From: Pedosphaera sp.
Lineage (GTDB): Bacteria; Verrucomicrobiota; Verrucomicrobiae; Limisphaerales; Pedosphaeraceae
Direction: 5' to 3'
Assembly (NCBI GenBank): GCA_028293265.1
Contig: JAQGPB010000443.1
Location: 1 to 9,948 of the forward strand
Length of the DNA stretch: 9,948 nt
In this document: piece after piece, positions 1-6,232 of the stretch
Numbering within the stretch: position 1 is the first letter of the stretch
Layout of the letters: each line of letters opens with the position of its first letter
Made by a program: the position numbers and the translations under genes
The notes under the pieces: generated by a model
Database searches by the model: none
Seen by the model: only the letters and a program-made list of their open reading frames with translations
What the model was told of the DNA's origin: nothing

Positions 1-49
1 ACAAGGGTTTTGTCGAGACGAGAGGAGGAGGGATAAGTAGCCAATGACG

Positions 50-83
50 AAATACCCAAATACCCAAATACCCAAATACCCAA
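50..83. repeat. Octamer tandem repeat, 4 copies, G-rich on minus strand
   Basis: Four perfect copies of AAATACCC lie head to tail at 50-57, 58-65, 66-73 and 74-81, followed by a partial AA. Read on the minus strand this gives four GGG runs separated by identical five-base TATTT spacers, which fits the usual G-quadruplex pattern. It lies about 55 nt beyond the stop codon of the ABC permease gene. Because 8 is not a multiple of 3, the repeat cycles through all frames, and read as protein on the minus strand it gives an eight-residue period, GYLGIWVF. Copy number and spacing are seen directly; quadruplex formation is inference. Confidence 0.9.
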
Positions 84-87
84 GGTG

Positions 88-113
88 AATCCCAAGCATT
101 GATTTCAGGGATT
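88..113 (-). terminator. Weak hairpin downstream of the ABC permease gene
   Basis: An inverted repeat AATCCC (88-93) / GGGATT (108-113) with a 14-nt loop starts 23 nt after the permease stop codon. On the minus strand it is not followed by a run of T, so it does not look like a classical intrinsic terminator. It could still mark the 3' end of the operon together with the G-rich repeat just beyond it. The arms are short and chance occurrence is quite possible. Confidence 0.2.
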
Positions 114-136
114 GGGACTTCGATGCGAATTACCGA

Positions 137-1507
137 TCATTCGTAGCGGAGCGCATCAATTGGATCAAGGTGCGAAGCTTTCCAGGCGGGATAGTAGCCG
201 AAGACAATGCCGACGGTCGCCGATACCGCGACGGCGGCAATGATCGCCGGCACGGATGGCCGGGTCGGCCAATGCAGCACGTTGGTGACGACGACCGATA
301 CTCCGCGGCCCACCAAAATGCCGACGATGCCCCCTGCCAGACAGAGCAGGACTGCCTCCACGAGAAACTGGCGCAGGATGTCCTTTGTATGCGCGCCAAC
401 GGCCATGCGGATGCCGATTTCCTTGGTTCGTTCAGTCACGGACACAAGCATGATGTTCATGATGCCCACGCCACCCACCACCAGCGAGATCAAAGCCACG
501 CACAAAAGCAAGTTGGTCATCACATGGCTCGTGGAGGCCAGCGCTTCGGAAATCTCAGTGAGATTGCGAATCCGAAAATCATCCGGCGCTCCGGGCCGGA
601 TGCGGTGGCGTTCGCGCAGGATGCTGGTGATTTGACGCATGGCCCCCGGAATGTCCTCCGGCGTGGCGGCGGAGACAAAGACATCGTCAAGGTCTGCGAA
701 ACGCGTCAATTGCGGCATGTCTGCGGCCTGGGTCGCGGAAGGTTGCGGATAAAGCTGCATTTGCTGGCCAGGGTAAAGCTGATTGAGCGAGTTAATCTGG
801 GATGAAGCCGCAACTGCCGTTGACTGCGTGGCTTGCCGCGCGCCGGAGACGCGAAATTTAATCGTCGTCCACGGGGCGATGACAAAATCATCCTGATCGC
901 GACCCATCATGTTCACGCCTTTGGGACTGAGTATGCCCACCACGCGCAGATTCACGTTGCGGACGCGGATGGATTTGCCCAGCGGCGCATCCTCACCGAA
1001 CAATTGACGGACGACGGTCTGCCCGATGATGCAAACCGCCGCGCCATTGCGGACATCTTCGTCGGTGAAACAGATTCCCTCGGCGAGGTCCCATTTGCGG
1101 ACGACCAGGTAATCGGGCGTCGTGCCGAGAACATTGTTCGGGCGCCAGTTGCGGTTGCCGTACATGATCTGCCCACCGGAATCCACGCTCGGTGCCACGC
1201 AGCGGATGCCGCTGCACTCGCGCTCGATGGCCTCGGCGTCCAACGGCGTCAGCGTGACCCGGCCGCCGCCACCGGTGTTGATCCCGCCGACGGAGACGGA
1301 GCTTGGGTCAATCTGAATCACATTCGCCCCAATGCTGGCAATCGTTTGCTGGATGGAATAGGATGAACCCTGGCCGATCTCCATCATCGCGATGACCGCC
1401 GCGATGCCGATGATGATTCCCAAGCAGGTGAGCACCGACCGCATGACGTTCCGTCGCAAGGCATGCAACGCCATATGCAGGGTCCGGTGGATGCTCAGGG
1501 AAATCAT
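137..1507 (-). CDS. MacB-type ABC transporter permease (FtsX/MacB_PCD domains)
   Basis: This 456-residue protein is the membrane subunit of a MacB-like tripartite export pump, which moves substrates (macrolides, peptides or lipids in known members) from the periplasm outwards by mechanotransmission. The order is an N-terminal membrane helix at about 24-42 ([20 protein letters not shown]), a periplasmic core at about 45-325 with the typical [10 protein letters not shown] strand, then the FtsX domain with helices at about 330-355, 378-402 and 418-438. The family signature [20 protein letters not shown] is at 344-363, and GYYPAWKAS plus DPIDALRYE close the protein. It is only the permease: E. 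coli MacB has an ATPase domain fused in front, and no Walker motifs occur here. A Gln/Ser/Ala-rich stretch at about 222-265 looks like an insertion relative to common MacB cores. The gene follows the adaptor gene by 13 nt and is almost certainly cotranscribed and its partner. The substrate cannot be read from sequence. Confidence 0.95.
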   Translation of the reverse strand: MISLSIHRTLHMALHALRRNVMRSVLTCLGIIIGIAAVIAMMEIGQGSSYSIQQTIASIGANVIQIDPSSVSVGGINTGGGGRVTLTPLDAEAIERECSGIRCVAPSVDSGGQIMYGNRNWRPNNVLGTTPDYLVVRKWDLAEGICFTDEDVRNGAAVCIIGQTVVRQLFGEDAPLGKSIRVRNVNLRVVGILSPKGVNMMGRDQDDFVIAPWTTIKFRVSGARQATQSTAVAASSQINSLNQLYPGQQMQLYPQPSATQAADMPQLTRFADLDDVFVSAATPEDIPGAMRQITSILRERHRIRPGAPDDFRIRNLTEISEALASTSHVMTNLLLCVALISLVVGGVGIMNIMLVSVTERTKEIGIRMAVGAHTKDILRQFLVEAVLLCLAGGIVGILVGRGVSVVVTNVLHWPTRPSVPAIIAAVAVSATVGIVFGYYPAWKASHLDPIDALRYE

Positions 1508-1520
1508 GACGCAGTGATCT

Positions 1521-2855
1521 CTACCGCCTCTGCGGCATTTGTGGGATGAAAGGATTTTTGGTTGCGGCCTGGGCTGTCTCTGACGACTCGCCGATGACCA
1601 CCTCCTGGCCTTCCGAGAGATTTTCCGCCATAACCGCCGTATTCATTCCATCCGATGCGCCCAGCTTGACCTCCAGCGGACGGACGAAGTCGCCATCCTT
1701 CAGCCAGATCGTGCCGCGGCGTTCTTTTGGTTTTTTGTTGGGCTTGGCGTCCTTGTCTTTGGATTCACCACCGGCACCGCCGGACATGGACTCAAGTTTC
1801 GATGTACGCGCATCCGGTGCGACGTCGGCCAGGGAAGTCGGCGCCCAACGCAGGGCCATGTTGGGAACCAGCAGCGCGTTGGTGTCCTTTTGCATGATGA
1901 AATGGACGTTCGCAGTCAGGTAGGGCAGCAAAAGATTTTGCGGGTTTTCCGTGTTCACCTCGACGGTGTACATCACGACATTTTGCGTCATGGTCGCGTT
2001 GAGGCGGACTTTGCCGACACTGCCCTCGAATATTTTCCCGGGAAATGTGTCGCACTCGAAAGTGACGGGCGCGCCGGGAAGAATGCGGCCAATGTCCGCC
2101 TCGTTCACGCCCACCCAGATTTGCATCTTGGTCAGGTCGCGCGCGATGAGGAACAGGCTGGGTGCATTGAGGCTCGACACGACGGTTTGCCCGATGTTCA
2201 CGCGGCGATCAATCACGACGCCATTGACGGGTGACTTGATCGTGCAAAAGTCCAGGTTGCGCTGCGCCTTGGTGAGCGCCGCGTCGGCCTGGATGGTGGC
2301 GGCCTTGGCTTGGGAAACCGCCGCCTGCGCCACATCCACATTGGCCCGGGCGATTTCGTAATTGGCCTGGTAGGTGTCAAAGTCCGAGCCGGCCAGCAGC
2401 TTGGAACGGTTGAGTTCCTGCCCGCGTTTCCACTCCGCCCCGGCCTGGACATATTTCGCTTTTGCCTGTTCGAGATTGGCGGTGGCGCTCAACTCCCCGG
2501 CCTTGCCCTGTTCCAATTGGGCCTTGGCCACGGCGAGATCGGCGGCGTAAACTGACTCGTCTATTTTTGCCAGAATGGTCCCCTCCTCCACGCTGGAGCC
2601 GTAATCCACCGTCTTGCCATCCTTGTCCTTGCCGAAAGTAAGGATGAGCCCGGCCACCTGCGCGCCCACGTCCACGACTTCGACCGGTTCGAGCGTGCCG
2701 GTGGCGCTGATGGTCGCGACGAGGTCGCCCCGATTAACCGGCGCGAGGCGGAATGCCAGTTTGCGGCCGTTGCGCGCGTTCCATCGCCAGCCGATGACTC
2801 CACCGGCCAATGCAATCACGACGATCACAAAAATAATTTTTTTAAAGCGGGCCAT
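1521..2855 (-). CDS. MacA/HlyD-family periplasmic adaptor subunit of an ABC efflux pump
   Basis: This 444-residue membrane-fusion protein links an inner-membrane transporter to an outer-membrane channel. A basic start and one hydrophobic helix (about 6-24) anchor it in the inner membrane; there is no lipobox. The first half of the lipoyl-like domain is at about 58-105 ([22 protein letters not shown]). A long alanine/glutamine-rich alpha-hairpin follows at about 105-200, then the second lipoyl half ([22 protein letters not shown], about 204-225). A beta-barrel lies at about 240-325, and a membrane-proximal domain ends at about 425. A Gly/Lys-rich loop at about 340-380 (with [16 protein letters not shown]) interrupts the last domain and is not typical. 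The ATG at 2855 was chosen; an in-frame TTG at 2867 would add four residues, and neither has a convincing Shine-Dalgarno sequence. The ABC permease follows 13 nt downstream, which favours a MacA-like role over an RND adaptor. Confidence 0.93.
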   Translation of the reverse strand: MARFKKIIFVIVVIALAGGVIGWRWNARNGRKLAFRLAPVNRGDLVATISATGTLEPVEVVDVGAQVAGLILTFGKDKDGKTVDYGSSVEEGTILAKIDESVYAADLAVAKAQLEQGKAGELSATANLEQAKAKYVQAGAEWKRGQELNRSKLLAGSDFDTYQANYEIARANVDVAQAAVSQAKAATIQADAALTKAQRNLDFCTIKSPVNGVVIDRRVNIGQTVVSSLNAPSLFLIARDLTKMQIWVGVNEADIGRILPGAPVTFECDTFPGKIFEGSVGKVRLNATMTQNVVMYTVEVNTENPQNLLLPYLTANVHFIMQKDTNALLVPNMALRWAPTSLADVAPDARTSKLESMSGGAGGESKDKDAKPNKKPKERRGTIWLKDGDFVRPLEVKLGASDGMNTAVMAENLSEGQEVVIGESSETAQAATKNPFIPQMPQRR

Positions 2856-3004
2856 ATTGCGAATCAATCATCCATGCGTATGACGGGTGCTTATTCCAGT
2901 GGACAGTTGGAAGCGGGATGGAACCAATCGAGCCGTATTTCCCCAGGTAAGTTTTCTTTGGACGGCTCATAGTTAATCTGACATTGGCTGACATCGTATC
3001 CGCA

Positions 3005-3034
3005 ATTTTTGGCACGCCCGATTTCAAACGTCAA
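3005..3034 (-). promoter_or_regulatory. Candidate sigma70-like promoter for the macA-like operon
   Basis: On the minus strand TTGACG (complement of 3029-3034) is followed after 18 nt by AAAAAT (complement of 3005-3010). Matches to the consensus are 5/6 and 4/6. The predicted transcript would start near 2998 and have a leader of about 140 nt before the adaptor ATG. The spacing is slightly long and the -10 box lacks the first T, so this is tentative. Confidence 0.25.
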
Positions 3035-3099
3035 GGCACAGCCTCAATCGCAGTGCCCATCAGTTCACCATGGGATTATGAATGAACGATGTATCAAAC

Positions 3100-3115
3100 A
3101 TGACAGTCTTGTCAT
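3100..3115. promoter_or_regulatory. Perfect 16-nt dyad, possible operator or weak hairpin
   Basis: The sequence ATGACA-GTCT-TGTCAT is a perfect inverted repeat with 6-nt arms and a 4-nt centre. It lies midway between the efflux operon and the propeller gene, about 65 nt upstream of the candidate promoter of the latter. T3115-T3119 directly after it gives a run of five T on the plus strand, so an RNA hairpin is also possible, but the stem has only two G-C pairs. Its location in a divergent spacer fits a two-fold symmetric regulator site; no regulator gene is in the window. Confidence 0.35.
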
Positions 3116-3181
3116 TTTTCAACTGGCAACTTCCGCCGCCAAATTTGAATTGCGCTTTGGGCGGCCATTGGACGGTTCACG

Positions 3182-3209
3182 TTGACACCGTTCCGTGCTT
3201 GGGTTAACT
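3182..3209 (+). promoter_or_regulatory. Candidate promoter of the PQQ-like propeller gene
   Basis: A perfect -35 box TTGACA (3182-3187) is followed after 16 nt by TTAACT (3204-3209), which matches the -10 consensus at three of six positions. Transcription would begin around 3215-3217, leaving only about five nucleotides before the ATG at 3221. The same TTG could be misread as a start codon that adds 13 residues in front of the signal peptide. Confidence 0.4.
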
Positions 3210-3220
3210 CTGCTTCCACT

Positions 3221-4444
3221 ATGACACGTGCCGCCAAAGTCATTTTCCTGCTCTTGATTTGCGCAATTTTCGCCGGGGTCACCGAGGGAGCCGATTGGTA
3301 TCGCTGGCGCGGGCCGGATTTGAACGGCATCTCGACCGAAACTGGCTGGCAAACCCAATGGCCCGCCGAAGGTCCCAAACAATTGTGGAAGGCGTCGGTT
3401 GGCGCCGGTTTCTCCTCCATGTCCGTCAGCCAGGGGCGCGTTTATACGATGGGCAACGACGGCGACGCCACCGACACGGTCTGGTGCTTGGATGCCGCCA
3501 CCGGCGCGCCGGTCTGGAAACATTCTTACCCCTGCCCGCTCGATCCCAAGTATTACGAAGGCGGCACCAGCAGCACGCCCACGGTGGATGGCGACCGCGT
3601 TTACACGATAAGCCGCAAAGGCGATTTGTTTTGCCTCGACGCCGCCAAAGGCAAGGTCGTCTGGTCAAAAAACATTCCCGCCGATTTGGGCAGTGAGATT
3701 CCGACGTGGGGTTTCGCCGGTTCACCGCTGGTGGAAGGCGATTTGCTCATCCTCAACGCCGGCAGCGCCGGCCTGGCGCTGAACAAAAAAACCGGTGCGG
3801 TCATCTGGCACTCCGGCAATGGGCCGGCTGGCTATTCCACGCCGGTTCCGTTCAATTCCGGCGCGAATCATTTCCTCGCTTTTGCCGCTTCGCAGACCAT
3901 CGAGGCCATCAATCCCGCCGACGGCAAATCGGTGTGGAGCTTCCCTTGGAAGACGCTGTACGACGTCAATGCCGCTGATCCCATTTTCCATGACGGCAAA
4001 ATGTTCGTTTCATCTGGTTGCGGTCACGGGTGCGTGTTGCTGGACATCAGCGCTGGCAAGCCCACCGTTGTCTGGGAGAACAAAGAATTTCGCAACCACA
4101 TCAACAGTTCCGTCCTCTGGCAGGGTTATCTTTATGGCGTGGATGATGTCTCGAACAGCCATTATGAACTCAAATGCCTGTCTTGGGACACCGGCACGGT
4201 CAAATGGTCCGAACCGAAATTTGGCAAAGGTTCGCTCATCATCGCCGACGGAAAAATCATCGGCCTGAGCGACAAAGGTGAGTTGTATGTTGCCGAGCCG
4301 ACGCCCGCCGGTTTCAAACCGATTTCCCACGCCCAGGTTCTCGGCGGCAAATGCTGGACCACGCCGGTGCTGTCCAACGGCCGGATTTATTGCCGCAATG
4401 CCAAGGGCGATCTTGTCTGCCTGGATGTCAGCGGAAAGCCTTAG
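3221..4444 (+). CDS. Secreted PQQ-binding-like beta-propeller repeat protein
   Basis: This 407-residue protein starts with a clear signal peptide (basic MTRAAK, hydrophobic VIFLLLICAIFAGV, cleavage near residue 23), so it acts in or beyond the periplasm. The mature part begins DWYRWRGPDLNGIS, a typical opening for this protein class in Planctomycetes and Verrucomicrobia. Blade-closing motifs of the D-x-x-x-G-x-x-x-W type recur at about 90-99 (LDAATGAPVW), 139-148 (LDAAKGKVVW), 187-196 (LNKKTGAVIW), 230-239 (INPADGKSVW), 274-285 and 320-329, with a last LDVSG at 401-405. This fits a seven- or eight-bladed propeller. It is related in fold to BamB and quinoprotein dehydrogenases, but no quinoprotein catalytic residues or c-type haem motif were recognised, so enzyme activity is not claimed. 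The ATG at 3221 was chosen because it immediately precedes the signal peptide; an upstream in-frame TTG at 3182 lies in the promoter. It stands alone and converges with the next gene. Confidence 0.9.
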   Translation: MTRAAKVIFLLLICAIFAGVTEGADWYRWRGPDLNGISTETGWQTQWPAEGPKQLWKASVGAGFSSMSVSQGRVYTMGNDGDATDTVWCLDAATGAPVWKHSYPCPLDPKYYEGGTSSTPTVDGDRVYTISRKGDLFCLDAAKGKVVWSKNIPADLGSEIPTWGFAGSPLVEGDLLILNAGSAGLALNKKTGAVIWHSGNGPAGYSTPVPFNSGANHFLAFAASQTIEAINPADGKSVWSFPWKTLYDVNAADPIFHDGKMFVSSGCGHGCVLLDISAGKPTVVWENKEFRNHINSSVLWQGYLYGVDDVSNSHYELKCLSWDTGTVKWSEPKFGKGSLIIADGKIIGLSDKGELYVAEPTPAGFKPISHAQVLGGKCWTTPVLSNGRIYCRNAKGDLVCLDVSGKP

Positions 4445-4486
4445 CCTTATCCATTGGCCGTACGTTTGGGCTAGCCTTCTCACCCG

Positions 4487-5716
4487 TTAACGGTGACCAC
4501 CACCGCCACCGCCGCCGCCGCCGCCATGTCCGCCTCCGCCGTGGAACCCACCGCCTCCGCCACCATGAAATCCCCCGCCTCCGCCACCATGAAAAGCGCC
4601 TTGGGATGTTCCATGAAATGCACCCGCACCCATGCCGCCGCGTCCGCCAGTGTGTGGAGCCATCATTTGATTGTGCGGCATTGCATTCATGGTTGGAGAG
4701 CTGTGGAAACCGGGTTGATTCAAGTGGGCCATCGCCGGGTTTGCCCGGGAGGGATTTCCGAAGAAGTTCGCCGAGCCTCTTCCGTCGTTATGCCAGACAG
4801 CCCGAGCATCCCGATCACGGCCAAATGCTTCACGCCCATGACCAAATCCTTCATGCCCGCGACCGAAACGGTCATGAGCAAAATCCCGATCCCGACGCTC
4901 GAAAAACTCACGGTCATGGAAGGCGAACACCGGGAAGAACGGAAAAAAGTCCACGCCCACGAAGCCCCCCGCCGGCTGCCACCACCACCAAGGGGCGGGT
5001 GTGACCCATCCCGGGCCACCCTCATAATAATAGTCCGAATAATCAACCGGCGGAATAGGAGCCTCCGCATAACCATTTGGCGCCATGGATGTGGGCGGCG
5101 GCTGGCCTTGGGGCTGCATGGGAGCGGGTTGTCCCGGCTGCAGATTGGGATTGTTCTGGGCCTGGTAGGCTTTGCTCGCCATGTTATAAGCGTCAATATA
5201 AGCAAGACGGCTGCCCAGGAGTCCGCGCACCTTTTCCAATCCGTCCTTGGCATTCTCGGGCAGAGCCTGCTTGTTGGCTTTGACATCGTACCAGGCCAGA
5301 ATTTCTCCCGCCGTTTGTTGCACGAATTTGTTGTCCGGCTCAAACTGGCCCGCCAAAACAATGGCGGAAATCGCATCCGGCATCAATGACCGGCGCGCAT
5401 CCACATAGGCAATCACGGCCCAGGCCAGGCCATCGTTGGATTCCAAAGTGGTGAGCGTCTGGGCCTGATGATAGGCAAGTTCGGGCAGGCCCAGGTCCAC
5501 CATGCGGCTGACGTAGGCCGCGTAAAGTTTTGGATCAGTGCGGTCCACGGCGACCCCGTTCCCATAGGCGGCCACAACCGCCGATGGATCAGGAGCTTGT
5601 TGAATTGCCTGGACTGCGGCGGCCTTGGGATCCATGGGTGCCGCTCCCCAGGACGCGGTCAAAATGCCTGCCCAGATGCCCAAGAAAATCGAAATAATTT
5701 TGAACCAGATTTTCAT
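4487..5716 (-). CDS. Secreted helical-repeat protein with aromatic, charged and Gly/His-rich tail
   Basis: The 409-residue product has a signal peptide (about 1-25, ending ASWGAA). Residues 30-185 are alanine-rich and look helical, with TPR-like spacing (for example LGLPELAYHQAQTLTTLESNDGLAWAV-like pairs); assignment to TPR is tentative. A Pro/Gln linker follows at about 188-225. Then come YSDYYYEGG, a run of four Trp (243-246), and a Phe-rich stretch (VDFFPFFPVFAF). A section dense in Arg, Asp, Phe and His follows (268-310), then an Asn/Met region, and finally repeats of FHGGGGGG ending in ten Gly and HR. Such tails occur in envelope proteins of this phylum, but no function is known to me; metal binding by the His residues is speculation. 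It starts at ATG 5716, with AGGG only two bases upstream. It is transcribed alone, convergent with the propeller gene and divergent from the antitoxin gene. Confidence 0.85.
   Translation of the reverse strand: MKIWFKIISIFLGIWAGILTASWGAAPMDPKAAAVQAIQQAPDPSAVVAAYGNGVAVDRTDPKLYAAYVSRMVDLGLPELAYHQAQTLTTLESNDGLAWAVIAYVDARRSLMPDAISAIVLAGQFEPDNKFVQQTAGEILAWYDVKANKQALPENAKDGLEKVRGLLGSRLAYIDAYNMASKAYQAQNNPNLQPGQPAPMQPQGQPPPTSMAPNGYAEAPIPPVDYSDYYYEGGPGWVTPAPWWWWQPAGGFVGVDFFPFFPVFAFHDREFFERRDRDFAHDRFGRGHEGFGHGREAFGRDRDARAVWHNDGRGSANFFGNPSRANPAMAHLNQPGFHSSPTMNAMPHNQMMAPHTGGRGGMGAGAFHGTSQGAFHGGGGGGFHGGGGGGFHGGGGHGGGGGGGGGGHR
4490..4594 (-). repeat. Intragenic glycine/histidine codon repeats
   Basis: The 3' end of the secreted-protein gene encodes FHGGGGGG (residues 375-382 and 383-390), then FHGGGGH and ten consecutive glycines (4496-4525). 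At DNA level it is a 24-nt imperfect tandem repeat followed by a near-perfect GGC/GGT trinucleotide tract. Such tracts can change length by slippage in multiples of three without breaking the frame, so the tail length may differ between strains. Confidence 0.85.
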
Positions 5717-5778
5717 AACCCTAAAATGGTTGTGCTTTCATATTCCATTTCCGGGTTTTCACTCCTGACCCTACATAT

Positions 5779-5806
5779 TTGACACCAATAAGCCTCCTTC
5801 TATTTC
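5779..5806 (+). promoter_or_regulatory. Possible promoter upstream of the antitoxin gene
   Basis: TTGACA at 5779-5784 is followed after 16 nt by TATTTC (5801-5806), a weak -10 box. The transcript would have a leader of about 65 nt before the ATG at 5880. The -35 box is perfect, but the -10 box matches the consensus at only three positions. Confidence 0.25.
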
Positions 5807-5879
5807 AAAATCCTTGAATTTTAATTCCTCTTTGGCACCTTGAACGGGATTGACCCGGGCATGTATGGTATGTTTCTAT

Positions 5880-6095
5880 ATGAAAGTAACCTTTGAACTG
5901 CCCTCACCAATGGTCCATCGGTTGCGTTCTCACGTCCCAAGCGGGGAACGCTCAAAATTTGTAGCTGACTTGACTCCCAAAAAATTAAAGTCAAAGAGCA
6001 GCGCGCTTGAACATGCCGCTCAAAAAGCGAACGCCCTTCGCAAGGTCAGTCACGATATGAAAGACTGGGAAGCATTGAACCTGCATGAAGATTGA
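5880..6095 (+). CDS. Putative ribbon-helix-helix (CopG/MazE-like) antitoxin
   Basis: This small 71-residue protein begins MKVTFELPSPMVHRL, a beta-strand followed by a helix, then the turn VPSGERSKFVADL. This pattern is typical of ribbon-helix-helix DNA-binding antitoxins, in which the N-terminal strand contacts operator DNA as a dimer. The second half is charged and helical and ends DWEALNLHED, an acidic tryptophan-containing tail of the kind that antitoxins use to cover a toxin. The ATG at 5880 was chosen because the RHH strand begins there; an in-frame TTG at 5850 would add ten residues (MTRACMVCFY) that do not fit the fold. No clear Shine-Dalgarno sequence is present. If it is an antitoxin it probably represses its own promoter. 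No intact toxin gene follows; only a seven-codon frame overlaps its end. A stand-alone RHH regulator is the alternative. Confidence 0.65.
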   Translation: MKVTFELPSPMVHRLRSHVPSGERSKFVADLTPKKLKSKSSALEHAAQKANALRKVSHDMKDWEALNLHED

Positions 6096-6108
6096 GCGTG
6101 GTTCATAA
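6085..6108 (+). pseudogene. Possible remnant of a MazF-type toxin start
   Basis: An ATG at 6085 overlaps the antitoxin stop codon region by 11 nt in another frame, the arrangement usual for coupled toxin genes. It reads MKIERGS and then stops (TAA at 6106-6108). MazF/PemK toxins commonly begin with a very similar M-x-x-x-RG-(D/E) start. None of the three forward frames after this point contains further recognisable toxin sequence before the tag gene, so the toxin body appears deleted. Seven codons are little evidence and chance similarity is possible. The neighbouring short frame from GTG 6098 to 6199 (33 codons) is unrecognisable. Confidence 0.3.
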
Positions 6109-6232
6109 AAAACGGTTTGTCAGCCGGGCCGGAATTTTGTCTCACGCTGATTTGCCAAATCTGGAAATAGCAGCCAAACAGGTGCTGCAGTTGCCTTGAG
6201 TTTCCAGAAGCGGTTGGCGCAAATCGGTTCCA

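Larger units (their letters stand above)
2868..3220. other. Divergent intergenic region between efflux operon and propeller gene
   Basis: About 350 nt separate the divergently read adaptor and PQQ-like genes. It holds a perfect 16-nt dyad and one candidate promoter for each direction, all listed separately. A minus-strand open frame at 2842-3027 (61 codons, overlapping the adaptor start) has no recognisable domain, signal or ribosome binding site and is probably not a gene, although a leader peptide cannot be excluded. No RNA gene or recognisable riboswitch was seen. Confidence 0.6.

Noticed and set aside
50..83. CRISPR array or attachment site at the left-edge repeat
   Set aside because: The units are 8 nt long without spacers and no cas gene, integrase or tRNA lies nearby.
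170..805. Plus-strand frame of 211 codons opposite the ABC permease gene
   Set aside because: The translation is rich in His, Asp and Arg without any domain, as expected for an antisense shadow of a GC-rich membrane-protein gene.
833..1366. Plus-strand frame of 177 codons opposite the ABC permease gene
   Set aside because: It is a shadow of the same permease, with no domain, ribosome binding site or conserved start.
2842..3027. Minus-strand frame of 61 codons upstream of the adaptor gene
   Set aside because: It overlaps the adaptor start, has no ribosome binding site and no recognisable domain; kept only as a remote leader-peptide possibility.
4469..4493. Palindromes GGCTAGCC and CCGTTAACGG between the convergent genes as a bidirectional terminator
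   Set aside because: Both are continuous palindromes without a loop and there is no T-tract on either strand.
4351..5389. Plus-strand frames overlapping the Gly/His-rich secreted-protein gene
   Set aside because: They translate the complement of low-complexity codons (Thr/Ala/Pro/His-rich) and lack signal or domain features, whereas the minus-strand gene has a signal peptide and structured first half.
6098..6199. GTG-started 33-codon plus-strand frame after the antitoxin gene
   Set aside because: It is short, lacks a ribosome binding site and shows no similarity that I recognise to a toxin or other family.
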